Positions 54,105-62,392 of a stretch of DNA of 64,000 nt are shown here, one piece after another (the stretch's first letter is position 1; each line of letters opens with the position of its first letter). The stretch comes from Pseudobutyrivibrio sp. ACV-2. Lineage in GTDB: Bacteria > Bacillota > Clostridia > Lachnospirales > Lachnospiraceae. A program made the translations under genes and the position numbers. The notes beneath the pieces are model-generated. The model saw only the letters and a list, made by a program, of their open reading frames with translations. It was not told the DNA's origin and did no database searches. The stretch spans positions 1 to 64,000 of the forward strand of contig NZ_FNQZ01000015.1 in assembly GCF_900107545.1 (NCBI RefSeq), written 5' to 3'.

Positions 54105-55755
54105 GAAAGCTACAGAGGATGCTGATGTAGCAGGCGAATTAAAGGCAATCGAAGGTGATGAGGCAAAAATAGAGGATGCTTTCTATAGAAATCTCGCCTT
54201 TGGTACAGGCGGTCTTAGAGGAGTAATCGGAGCCGGAACAAACAGAATGAATATTTATACTGTGGCTAAGGCTTCACAGGGACTTGCAAATTATGTATGC
54301 GGCAATTTTGCTGAAGATGCAAGAAGAATAGCAGTAAGCTACGATTCCAGAATAAAGGCTGATTTATTTGCAAAAACAGCCGCTTCAGTGTTTGCTGCAA
54401 ATGGAATCAAGGTATTCATATATCCTGAGTTGATGCCTACACCATGTCTATCTTATGCAGTTAGAGCACTTGAATGTGCTGCAGGAATTATGGTGACAGC
54501 ATCTCATAATCCCTCTAAATATAATGGATACAAAGTATACGGACCTGACGGATGCCAGATTACAACAGAGGCAGCTGCAGAAATCTTAGCCGAGATTGAA
54601 AAGGTAGATGCATTTGAGGATGTAAAAAAGGTTGATTTTGAAGCTGCACTTGAAAATGGTGCCGTTGAATATATCAAGGAAAACGTATATACGGACTTTA
54701 CTAATGAAGTGTTAGGTCAAAGCCTTGTTGGTGATGAAGAAATTGATAAGAATGTTGCTATTGTATATTCGCCTTTAAATGGTACTGGCTTAAAGCCTGT
54801 TACAAGAGCATTAAAGGAGGCTGGTTACACTAACATTACATTAGTTGAGGAGCAGAAAAATCCTGATGGCAATTTCCCAACATGCCCATATCCAAATCCT
54901 GAAATAAAAGAGGCTATGGCACTTGGAGTTGAATATGCTAAAAAGAATAATGCAGATTTACTTTTAGCTACTGACCCTGACTGCGACAGAGTAGGTATCG
55001 CAGTTAAAAATGCAGAGGGAGAGTATGTGCTTTTATCTGGAAATCAGACAGGTTGCCTGCTTCTTGATTACGTATGCTCAATGCGTGTAAAAAATGGAAC
55101 AATGCCAGCTGATGCAGAGGTGGTAAAGACTATCGTTACTACTGATTTAGGTGAGCAGATTGCCACAAACTATGGCGTTAAAACAATAAATGTACTTACT
55201 GGATTCAAATTTATAGGCGAAGAAATCGGCCGTCTTGAAAAGCAGGGTAAGGATGCTTCCTATATATTTGGCTTTGAGGAAAGCTACGGATATCTGAGCG
55301 GTTCATATGTAAGAGACAAGGATGCTGTAGATGGTGCATTCCTTATCTGTGAAATGTTTGCTTATTATAAAACCCGTGGTATAAGCCTGCTTGATAAGCT
55401 TGATGAGCTTTATGCAAAATATGGCTATTGCCTAAATACACTTCACTCATACGAGTTTGAAGGCTCTGCTGGTCTTGAGAAAATGCAAGGTATTATGGCT
55501 GCAATGAGAAATGAAATGCCAGAAATCGGTGGAATCAAGGTGGTTAAAGTAAATGACTATCTTAAGGGGATTGATGGATTGCCAAAGTCTGATGTAATCA
55601 AGTTCTACCTTGAGGGAAATGGTTCTGTAGTTGTGCGTCCATCTGGTACAGAGCCTAAGATGAAGGTGTATGTATCTATCAGTGCAGAAAATGAAGCAGC
55701 TGCAAATGCAACAGAAAAAGAAGTGGTAGCTTTTATGGAGCAGCTTCTTAACTAA
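54070..55755 (+). CDS. Phosphohexomutase (phosphoglucomutase/phosphomannomutase)
   Basis: A 561-residue alpha-D-phosphohexomutase of the PGM2 type. The active-site Ser145 lies in TASHNPSKYNGYKVYG, the metal loop is TDPDCDRVGIA, the sugar-binding loop GFEESYGYLSG, and the phosphate loop RPSGTEPKMKVY is near the end. In this operon it converts mannose-1-phosphate from GH130 to mannose-6-phosphate for the fused isomerase. ATG at 54070 lies inside the end of that gene (35-bp overlap), so the two proteins are made in coupled translation. It closes the mannan operon. Confidence 0.92.
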   Translation: MSYISIYEEWCKKATEDADVAGELKAIEGDEAKIEDAFYRNLAFGTGGLRGVIGAGTNRMNIYTVAKASQGLANYVCGNFAEDARRIAVSYDSRIKADLFAKTAASVFAANGIKVFIYPELMPTPCLSYAVRALECAAGIMVTASHNPSKYNGYKVYGPDGCQITTEAAAEILAEIEKVDAFEDVKKVDFEAALENGAVEYIKENVYTDFTNEVLGQSLVGDEEIDKNVAIVYSPLNGTGLKPVTRALKEAGYTNITLVEEQKNPDGNFPTCPYPNPEIKEAMALGVEYAKKNNADLLLATDPDCDRVGIAVKNAEGEYVLLSGNQTGCLLLDYVCSMRVKNGTMPADAEVVKTIVTTDLGEQIATNYGVKTINVLTGFKFIGEEIGRLEKQGKDASYIFGFEESYGYLSGSYVRDKDAVDGAFLICEMFAYYKTRGISLLDKLDELYAKYGYCLNTLHSYEFEGSAGLEKMQGIMAAMRNEMPEIGGIKVVKVNDYLKGIDGLPKSDVIKFYLEGNGSVVVRPSGTEPKMKVYVSISAENEAAANATEKEVVAFMEQLLN

Positions 55756-55807
55756 GATATTACAATATAGAAGAAATTTTCCTATAAAACATATCTCTAA
55801 AAGGGTT

Positions 55808-55841
55808 GAGGCAGGAATAATCATGTGATTATTCCTGCCTC
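55808..55841. terminator. Perfect hairpin after the mannan operon
   Basis: GAGGCAGGAATAATCA and its complement form a perfect 16-bp stem with a 2-base loop, 53 bases past the mutase stop. It lacks a clear T-run on either strand, so it may end the operon weakly or protect the mRNA end. Confidence 0.6.
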
Positions 55842-55866
55842 TAAAGGGGTATATGTGGGTGTATTT

Positions 55867-56073
55867 CTACATCCTATCAAGGTTAGAGTGGAGCATTGGG
55901 GCCAACATTTCTGTGAGACCATCCACCTGTGTAGGGAAGGCCCATATAGTGCCCATCATCATCTCCATGGTCATTCGACCGTTTATTACCATAGCAAGGA
56001 TATTAATCATTTCACCATGTCATGCAGCATGACCTGTTCCAATGTAGAGTACATCATAGTCAAAATTTCCCAT
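55867..56073 (-). pseudogene. Remnant of a pyridine nucleotide-disulfide oxidoreductase
   Basis: From ATG at 56073 the minus strand reads MGNFDYDVLYIGTGHAA, a typical FAD-binding N-terminus of the dihydrolipoamide dehydrogenase/mercuric reductase family. A TGA follows where the family has Trp. Then, in the same frame, comes MINILAMVINGRMTMEMMMG and TIWAFPTQVDGLTEM, the typical C-terminal dimer-interface helices, ending at 55867. About 400 residues of the middle are missing, so this is a large internal deletion that kept both ends. The remaining stretch to 56241 holds nothing I can identify. Confidence 0.75.
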
Positions 56074-56241
56074 CTGATAAACCTACCCTTTCAATGAATA
56101 CAACTAGGAATACATCTCGCAAAAGATTAATGCATGTAATTCGATTGTGTACTATCAAAATACCATTAGAGCTCGTAAAGGTCAATGGAAGAAATGCGAT
56201 AATATTATGAAAAAAATGTGTCCTAATATATATTGTGGTTT

Positions 56242-56694
56242 TTAGAATTCAGTTACACTCTCTAATGTATTTACGAATTCTTCAAGCCCTGCTTTGTCTT
56301 CGTCAGTAAATCTGGCAAGTGATGGGCTATCAATGTCTAAGACTCCAACAATCTGTCCATTTTTATGGATTGGTACCACTATTTCAGAATTTGAAGCACT
56401 GTCACAGGCAATATGTCCAGGAAATTCATGTACATTTTTAACTAATTGAGTTTTGTCCTCTGCCACAGCTGTGCCACAAACACCTTTTCCAACCTGTATT
56501 CTTATGCAGGCAACTTTTCCCTGGAATGGTCCAAGTAAAAGAGAACCATTGTCCATGAGATAAAATCCAGCCCAATTGATATCATCAAGATTGTCATTCA
56601 ACAGGGCAGAAGCATTTGATAAAACAGGGATATAGTCTGGTTCGTCCTCAGCGAGGGCTTTTAATTGATCTGAAAGTAATTTATAGTTAGTCAT
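56242..56694 (-). CDS. msrC: Free methionine-(R)-sulfoxide reductase (GAF family)
   Basis: A 150-residue single GAF-domain protein of the fRMsr type, which reduces free methionine-R-sulfoxide. The conserved cysteines are Cys63 (VACIRI), Cys73 (GVCGTA) and Cys97 (HIACDS), in a family context of WAGFYLMD, GPFQGKVACIRI, and SEIVVPI. Length is normal. It stands alone between a pseudogene and a divergent Nudix gene. Start ATG at 56694; the upstream AGGACT is a modest ribosome binding site. Confidence 0.92.
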   Translation of the reverse strand: MTNYKLLSDQLKALAEDEPDYIPVLSNASALLNDNLDDINWAGFYLMDNGSLLLGPFQGKVACIRIQVGKGVCGTAVAEDKTQLVKNVHEFPGHIACDSASNSEIVVPIHKNGQIVGVLDIDSPSLARFTDEDKAGLEEFVNTLESVTEF

Positions 56695-56793
56695 AGGTGT
56701 AGTCCTTTTCTATTTAGATTATGGCTTATGCCACATCGATTAGTATATAACAGAAAAGAATTGAGTACAATGAATTTTAACAAGGAGTGACTT

Positions 56794-57252
56794 ATGACTC
56801 TTACAACTTTAGGATATTTGATAAAGGACAATAAATATTTAATGCTTCACAGGACCAAAAAGGCGCAGGACATCAATTCTGGTAAATACATCGGGGTAGG
56901 TGGTCATGTGGAAGAAGGGGAATCTCCTGTTGATTGCATAAAGCGTGAAGTGAAAGAAGAAACCGGTTTGATTCTCAATTCTGCAAGATGCAGAGGGTAC
57001 ATCACATTTGTCATGGGAAAAGAAACAGAACATGCAGTTTTATTTACCAGTGATGACTTTGAGGGAAAGCTAGTGGAGGAGTGCCCTGAAGGGGACCTTT
57101 CTTGGGTGGACATGGATAAAGTGATGGAGCTTAACCTATGGCCTGGTGATAGAGTTTTTCTAAAAATGCTTGAAGAACGGGAGGATTTTTTCACCTTAAA
57201 GCTTATTTATGATGAGGATGATAATCTGATAGATACTATTGTAAATGGTTAG
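56794..57252 (+). CDS. Nudix hydrolase, MutT-like
   Basis: A 152-residue Nudix protein similar to bacterial 8-oxo-dGTP diphosphatases. The Nudix box is complete at residues 36-58 (GGHVEEGESPVDCIKREVKE plus ETG). The C-terminal part (EERGDLSWV-like ECPEGDLSWVDMDKVMELNLWPGD) is typical of this subgroup. The substrate is inferred as an oxidised nucleotide. AAGGAG lies 7 bases upstream of the ATG. It lies before the PAP2 gene, which has its own promoter. Confidence 0.88.
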   Translation: MTLTTLGYLIKDNKYLMLHRTKKAQDINSGKYIGVGGHVEEGESPVDCIKREVKEETGLILNSARCRGYITFVMGKETEHAVLFTSDDFEGKLVEECPEGDLSWVDMDKVMELNLWPGDRVFLKMLEEREDFFTLKLIYDEDDNLIDTIVNG

Positions 57253-57280
57253 ACTGAAATATATCGAGTAAAAATACATA

Positions 57281-57315
57281 GTGTGACATTGTTGTGACAT
57301 AACAACTGCTATTAT
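57281..57315 (+). promoter_or_regulatory. Promoter with two TGTGAC hexamers in helical phase (copy 3 of 3)
   Basis: TGTGAC at 57282-57287 and 57293-57298, 11 bp apart, then exactly 11 bases to TATTAT (57310-57315), again preceded by TGC. The layout matches copies 1 and 2 (16384, 17949). It drives the PAP2 phosphatase. Confidence 0.6.
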
Positions 57316-57359
57316 TGCAACCATAAAGAAAAAATATATAGAAGGAGAAAAGTTGAGTT

Positions 57360-58298
57360 ATGGACATTCAGTATTTACTATGGTTACAGGAAATCAGAAA
57401 TGCAACAGGTGGAACCTTTGATGAGCTTTTTAATGCCTTGTCAAAATTTGCAGTGGATATACTACCGTTTTTACCTATGGTAGTATTCTGGGGAGTTGAT
57501 AGGTATTGGGGCTATGTATTTTTCACTACACATTGGGTTGGTGAATTAGTGAATGGTCTCATAAAATTAACAGTTTGTGCTTATCGACCATGGATACGTT
57601 CAGATTTAATCGAACCGGCAGGTGACTCAAAGGTGGCAGCAACAGGATATTCTTTCCCAAGTGGTCACACAATGGTGGGCACAGCTATGTATGGAACAGT
57701 TTTTGTATGGCAAAAGGACAAGCGTAAATGGTTAGCTTGTGTCTGTGTAATATTAATTCTTTTGACAGGTTTTTCCAGAAACTTCCTGGGTGTTCATACT
57801 CCACAGGATGTGGCTGTTGGTATGACAGAGTCTATTTTGCTGGTATTCATCATAAATAAATTGGCTGGCAAGGTGGCTGGAAACGAAAAATTGCAGGACA
57901 TCCTTACCCTGGTAGGTTTAGTGGTAATTGTTGCTGCTTTAGCATATATTCAGTTAAAGCCATATCCAATGGATTATGATGCAAGTGGAGCATTACTTGT
58001 AGACCCACAGAAGATGATGAATGATAGCTTTAAGGCTTGCGGAGCATTTTCAGGATTTTTGGTTGGAAGCTACATCGAAAGACATTACATTCATTACGAA
58101 ATCCCTGTAGGCTCTAAGAATCTGCCTATGCTTGTTTGTGTAGGTGCTGCTATAGCCTTTGCATGGAAGGAGCTGTTTGCACCAGCTACAATAGTAGCTG
58201 CATTTGGAGGACATTGGGGAAATTTCATTGCAAGATGCATCATGATGTTATTTGCAGTATGTGTATGGCCTCTTGTTATTCGCAAGGAAGCTGAATAG
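57360..58298 (+). CDS. PAP2-family membrane phosphatase
   Basis: A 312-residue membrane protein of the PAP2 superfamily, related to undecaprenyl-diphosphate and phosphatidic acid phosphatases. Catalytic motifs: C1-like KLTVCAYRPW, C2 SFPSGHTMVG and C3 SRNFLGVHTPQDV. About eight hydrophobic segments. An external or inner-face lipid phosphate is the probable substrate, in cell-wall lipid recycling or lipid turnover. GGAG lies 8 bases before the ATG. It is a single-gene unit and is the one among the three special promoters whose product fits an envelope regulon. Confidence 0.9.
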   Translation: MDIQYLLWLQEIRNATGGTFDELFNALSKFAVDILPFLPMVVFWGVDRYWGYVFFTTHWVGELVNGLIKLTVCAYRPWIRSDLIEPAGDSKVAATGYSFPSGHTMVGTAMYGTVFVWQKDKRKWLACVCVILILLTGFSRNFLGVHTPQDVAVGMTESILLVFIINKLAGKVAGNEKLQDILTLVGLVVIVAALAYIQLKPYPMDYDASGALLVDPQKMMNDSFKACGAFSGFLVGSYIERHYIHYEIPVGSKNLPMLVCVGAAIAFAWKELFAPATIVAAFGGHWGNFIARCIMMLFAVCVWPLVIRKEAE

Positions 58299-58374
58299 TT
58301 TTTATATATTATAATCGACAAAAAAGGGGCTGTTAAAAAACTCCCATAAAGTGGGTAGGAGACTATTAGTAATG

Positions 58375-59625
58375 TTAATCTAAAAACTCCTGTAGCTGAT
58401 ATTTGGCACGATACTGGCTTAAGGTTACGCCTGTTTTTTCTTTGAATACTTTGCCCAAATGGCTTTGGGATGAGAATCCAAGATAATATGATATTTCACT
58501 GTAGTTATAAGCCGAATAAGTAAGCAGATTTTTAACTAAAGTTACTTTGTTGTTTAATATATAGTCTTTTAGTGAAATCCCCTCAATGTTCTTAAATAGA
58601 CCAGATAAATAATTAGCATTCAAACCCAGTGCTGATGCAATTTCAGCTACCGATATCTTACCATGAAGGTGTTTAAATATATAATTCTTAGCAGCCATGA
58701 CATGCTCGTTTTCTTGCCCGGAAAATGTATTCATGGTTGCTTGTTCTTTTTTTATTTCATTAACAATTTTCGTAAATTCATACTCAGCATGTCTGACCAT
58801 CTGCATACATAAATTTTCTGATGTAGCCTCTTCTATTTGTTTTATATATATGTCTGCCATTGAAAATGCAATTTCAGGAGACAACCCACCTTTTATAGCA
58901 GCCCTGCTAGCTATAGAAATAACTATTATAGAAACGTTTTTTACACTTCTAAATTTGTCTTTTGCCAATATACCAATTTGTCCAGTATAATCTTCTGCAA
59001 TGCTTCGCTTAAGAGCTTCCACATCACCATTTTCAATGGCCAATAGTTCTCTTACTTCCTGATCATAAGGGTTGTGATGTCCGCCTGTTTCCTGTTGTTC
59101 AAATATTTGTCTTTCTAAATCTTTTCGTAATAAATAATCGAAATTATCTGAGATACAGTTATAGCTTACAATATCATCTTCTGTAATATCTAATTTACGT
59201 TCTTTAACCATGCAAAGATTAGTCACATCTAGTAGGCAACTGCTTAAATCGTTCCACTCTATATGTATCAATATATCGTAAATGTCAGCCCATTTATCAT
59301 CATTACATGTGACCATAAGATTTTCTTTTAGAGAATATGTTGCTGAATATTTTACAGGTCCGACCACTAAAAAAGCGTCCTCAAGTTTAATAAGTCCATA
59401 AACAAATAATTTATTTATTGAAAATAGTAAAGGAATGAGATTAGTTTTTTCAAAATAATCAGATAAGGATGAAAGCTTGAGAATTTCTGAGAATAATTCC
59501 GTATCTTCCAAATCCATTCTAAGGCATATTTTTGACATAATTTCTTTGTGGTAATCTAAAAGTCTTATAGCTGTATGAAGCTTACGGCTGGTTTTTTCAA
59601 GCAAATAGTTAAGATTTAGTTTCAT
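58375..59625 (-). CDS. AraC-family transcriptional regulator
   Basis: A 416-residue AraC-type regulator with a long N-terminal region of ~290 residues that I do not recognise and two HTH units at the end (ISVAEIASALGLNANYLSGLFKNIEG, then YNYSEISYYLGFSSQSHLGKVFKEKTG). ATG 59625 is set by AAAAGGAG 8-9 bases upstream; a longer start has no site. It is divergent from the GH5-GPH-GH43 operon across 167 bp and is its likely regulator. It differs in layout from the AraC protein of the mannan locus. Confidence 0.9.
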   Translation of the reverse strand: MKLNLNYLLEKTSRKLHTAIRLLDYHKEIMSKICLRMDLEDTELFSEILKLSSLSDYFEKTNLIPLLFSINKLFVYGLIKLEDAFLVVGPVKYSATYSLKENLMVTCNDDKWADIYDILIHIEWNDLSSCLLDVTNLCMVKERKLDITEDDIVSYNCISDNFDYLLRKDLERQIFEQQETGGHHNPYDQEVRELLAIENGDVEALKRSIAEDYTGQIGILAKDKFRSVKNVSIIVISIASRAAIKGGLSPEIAFSMADIYIKQIEEATSENLCMQMVRHAEYEFTKIVNEIKKEQATMNTFSGQENEHVMAAKNYIFKHLHGKISVAEIASALGLNANYLSGLFKNIEGISLKDYILNNKVTLVKNLLTYSAYNYSEISYYLGFSSQSHLGKVFKEKTGVTLSQYRAKYQLQEFLD

Positions 59626-59792
59626 AAATCCGCTCCTTTTATCTAAGGCTAATTGATACATTATCACAAAGTGATTACTGTAGTATAACACAAAATCTGA
59701 GAAATTTAATAAAAGGCTGAGAAAATTGATATTTACTCTAAGGATATTAAAATATATTACTTACATACAAATGATTCATATCGGAGGTAATT

Positions 59793-60965
59793 ATGAATAT
59801 AAAAGGTGTCAATTTAGGAAACTGGCTCGTTTTGGAAAAATGGATGAGTCCAGCTATCTGGGAAGGAACAGATGCTGAAGATGAATACTATCTTCCAATG
59901 GGGCTTTCAAAAGAGGTGTATGAGGCACGTATAAGGATGCATAGGGCTGAATACATATCAGAAAGGGATTTTGCGCGAATAAAGAAAATGGGTATGAATT
60001 CAGTTAGAATTCCTATTCCATACTTCATTTTTGGTGATAGACCGCCTTTTATTGGTTGCATAAACGAGTTAGATAAAGCATTCACTTGGGCGGAGAAATA
60101 TGATTTAAAGATTTTAATTGATTTACATACAGCACCAATGAGCCAGAATGGATTCGACAATGGCGGGCTAAGTGGTGTATGTAAATGGGCTCAACTGCCA
60201 AATGAAGTTGAATATGTTCTAGATGTTTTGGAAAAGTTGGCAAAAAGGTATGGAAATAGAGCTGGGTTACTTGGTATAGAACCTATAAATGAGCCAATAT
60301 CAGAAGAGATGTGGGAGTCAATGGCGGTTCAAAAAAGATATCCTCCAGTTGATGAACAACTTGCTAAAGGGAGTGCACCAATAAGTTTTGATTGGTTAAC
60401 TGAATTTTATGATAAAGCTGCCGAAAGAATTCTTCCTAATGTAGCTTCTGACAAATATATTGTATTTCATGATGGGTTTAGATTACATGCATGGAAGGAA
60501 TATTTGAGTCAGGAAAAATATAAAAACAGAGTTATTTTAGATACACATCAATATCTGATGATTGCAGAAGTTTTAGGCTGTGAAAAGTCATTAGATGCTT
60601 ATATAAAATTCATTCAAGAAAATTTCGAGAAAGATATAGAAGCAGTACAGCAGTATGTTCCAGTGGTCGTTGGCGAATGGTGTATATTCAATAGTTATTG
60701 TGTCGGCCAAGATACTAAAGGTGGTCAAAGTGTTTTAAATGGAATCGATACAGCTGATGCCATATCAATATCAAAAGAAGAAAAGAAAGATGTGTATATG
60801 AAGCTATCAGAATGTCAGTTAAAAGCCTGGGAAAAGGGGAGCGGGTATTTTTACTGGACTTACAAAATGCTTTTGGATCCAACAAATGAACCATCATGGC
60901 GAGGCTGGGATTGTTGGGATTTAGCTAAATGCGTTGATGAAGGATGGTTTCCAGAAAGAGTTTAA
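59793..60965 (+). CDS. Intracellular GH5-family glycoside hydrolase
   Basis: A 390-residue GH5 enzyme of the exo-beta-glucanase-like group. Features are GVNLGNWLVLEKWMSP at the start, the acid/base Glu167 in INEP, and nucleophile Glu295 in VVVGEWC. No signal peptide, so it acts on imported oligosaccharides. Substrate cannot be set by sequence; a beta-linked glucan, glucomannan or xylo-type oligosaccharide is possible. AGGAGG-like CGGAGG lies 6 bases upstream of the ATG. First gene of an operon with a sugar symporter and a GH43 enzyme. Confidence 0.88.
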   Translation: MNIKGVNLGNWLVLEKWMSPAIWEGTDAEDEYYLPMGLSKEVYEARIRMHRAEYISERDFARIKKMGMNSVRIPIPYFIFGDRPPFIGCINELDKAFTWAEKYDLKILIDLHTAPMSQNGFDNGGLSGVCKWAQLPNEVEYVLDVLEKLAKRYGNRAGLLGIEPINEPISEEMWESMAVQKRYPPVDEQLAKGSAPISFDWLTEFYDKAAERILPNVASDKYIVFHDGFRLHAWKEYLSQEKYKNRVILDTHQYLMIAEVLGCEKSLDAYIKFIQENFEKDIEAVQQYVPVVVGEWCIFNSYCVGQDTKGGQSVLNGIDTADAISISKEEKKDVYMKLSECQLKAWEKGSGYFYWTYKMLLDPTNEPSWRGWDCWDLAKCVDEGWFPERV

Positions 60966-60982
60966 GAGAAAAGGAGAAGAAA

Positions 60983-62392
60983 ATGGACGTGACAATGAAT
61001 GTAAAAAATGTCGAAAAAATGGACTCTAATGCAAAATTAGGATGGGGAGAGCGAATTGCTTATGGTCTAGGAGATTATGCAGGAAATTTAGTATACTCGT
61101 TTATTTCAGCATTTCTTCTTGTATATTACACAGAAGTTTGTGGTATGAATGCCGCAACAGCAGCTTCGGTTATGGCAATTTCAAGAATATTTGATGGTGT
61201 ATCAGATCTCATAATGGGTAGATTGGTAGATAAGACCCATAGTAGATGGGGCAAAGCTAGACCATGGCTTATCAGAGCATCTATACCGCTTGCTATATCA
61301 ACTGTTCTAATGTTTTCTTTGCCAGCAAGTATTGGTGATGGTGCAAAAGCTGCCTATGCTTTTATCACATATAATCTTGTTTCTACTGTATTTTTTACAA
61401 TGTTAAATGTCCCTTATGCTTCTATGCAGGGAATGATGACTACAAATCAGTATGAACGAGGTGTGCTAGGAAATGTTAGAATGCTTCTTGCTACTTTTGG
61501 CACTATGACAATTAATACTGTAGTTCCATATTTAACAGGGGCATTTGGCACAGATAATGCACATAGAGGTTGGTCATATACTGCAATTATAATGATGGTA
61601 GCCTTTTTTGCTATTAACCTAATCACATTTTTTGTATGTAAGGAGCGTGCAGTTGATGCAACTGAAAACAATGAAGGAGTAGATAATCAACCATCTATTG
61701 CTGTTGCTTTGAAATCATTGATTACAAATAAATATTGGGTGTTACAGGTTGTATTCCTATTTTCACTTTATTTTATGATGTCAACATTCTTTGGTAGCAA
61801 TTACTATTATGCTCAGTATGTTTTAAATAACGAAAAGGCGTATGCGGCACTTGCTAATGCACTTTCTTTATCACAGATGGGAATTATGTTCGTTACACCT
61901 GCAATTATGAAAAAAGTTCCAAAAAGATGGCTTGCTTTTGGTGGCATGGCTCTTTCAGGAATAGGTTTTGTTATGACAGCCTTTGCTGGTACTAATGTAC
62001 AGATTGTTCTAGTATCAAATATCATAAAGGGAATTGGCTTTGGATGTGGAGCTGCTACTATGTGGGGCTTATTGCAGGATGCAATTACATATGGACAGTG
62101 GAATTCAGGTGTTCAAGCGATTGGCATGGGAAATTCAGCATCATCATTTACAACTAAGCTTGGTTCAGGATTTGGTACAGCAGCTCTTGGATGGATTCTT
62201 GCCGCAGGAAGTTTTAATTCAAATCCAACAGGTGAAGCTTCTATCGCAGCAATAAAAGTGGCTGTTATCTGGGTTCCAATTGTAGTTGTTGTAATAGGTT
62301 TAGTATGTCTTTATTTGTTTGATCTTGATACAAAGTACGACAAAATAGTAGAAGATATTGAAAATGGTAAATGGAAAGACGGAGAGTTTTAA
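60983..62392 (+). CDS. GPH-family sugar:cation symporter
   Basis: A 469-residue major-facilitator-type transporter of the glycoside-pentoside-hexuronide family (MelB/XynP relatives), with 12 membrane segments. Features are LGWGERIAYGLGDYAGNLVYS at the start and ISRIFDGVSDLIMGRLVDKTHSRWGKARPW. Next to GH5 and GH43 it most likely imports short beta-xylosides or other oligosaccharides. ATG at 60983 has AAAGGAG 6-7 bases upstream; an in-frame earlier GTG/ATG-type start inside the GH5 end is rejected. The stop overlaps closely with the next start. Confidence 0.92.
   Translation: MDVTMNVKNVEKMDSNAKLGWGERIAYGLGDYAGNLVYSFISAFLLVYYTEVCGMNAATAASVMAISRIFDGVSDLIMGRLVDKTHSRWGKARPWLIRASIPLAISTVLMFSLPASIGDGAKAAYAFITYNLVSTVFFTMLNVPYASMQGMMTTNQYERGVLGNVRMLLATFGTMTINTVVPYLTGAFGTDNAHRGWSYTAIIMMVAFFAINLITFFVCKERAVDATENNEGVDNQPSIAVALKSLITNKYWVLQVVFLFSLYFMMSTFFGSNYYYAQYVLNNEKAYAALANALSLSQMGIMFVTPAIMKKVPKRWLAFGGMALSGIGFVMTAFAGTNVQIVLVSNIIKGIGFGCGAATMWGLLQDAITYGQWNSGVQAIGMGNSASSFTTKLGSGFGTAALGWILAAGSFNSNPTGEASIAAIKVAVIWVPIVVVVIGLVCLYLFDLDTKYDKIVEDIENGKWKDGEF

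Noticed and set aside
55825-56097. 90-codon plus-strand ORF after the mannan operon
   Set aside because: It is antisense to the oxidoreductase remnant, whose minus-strand frame shows clear family sequence.
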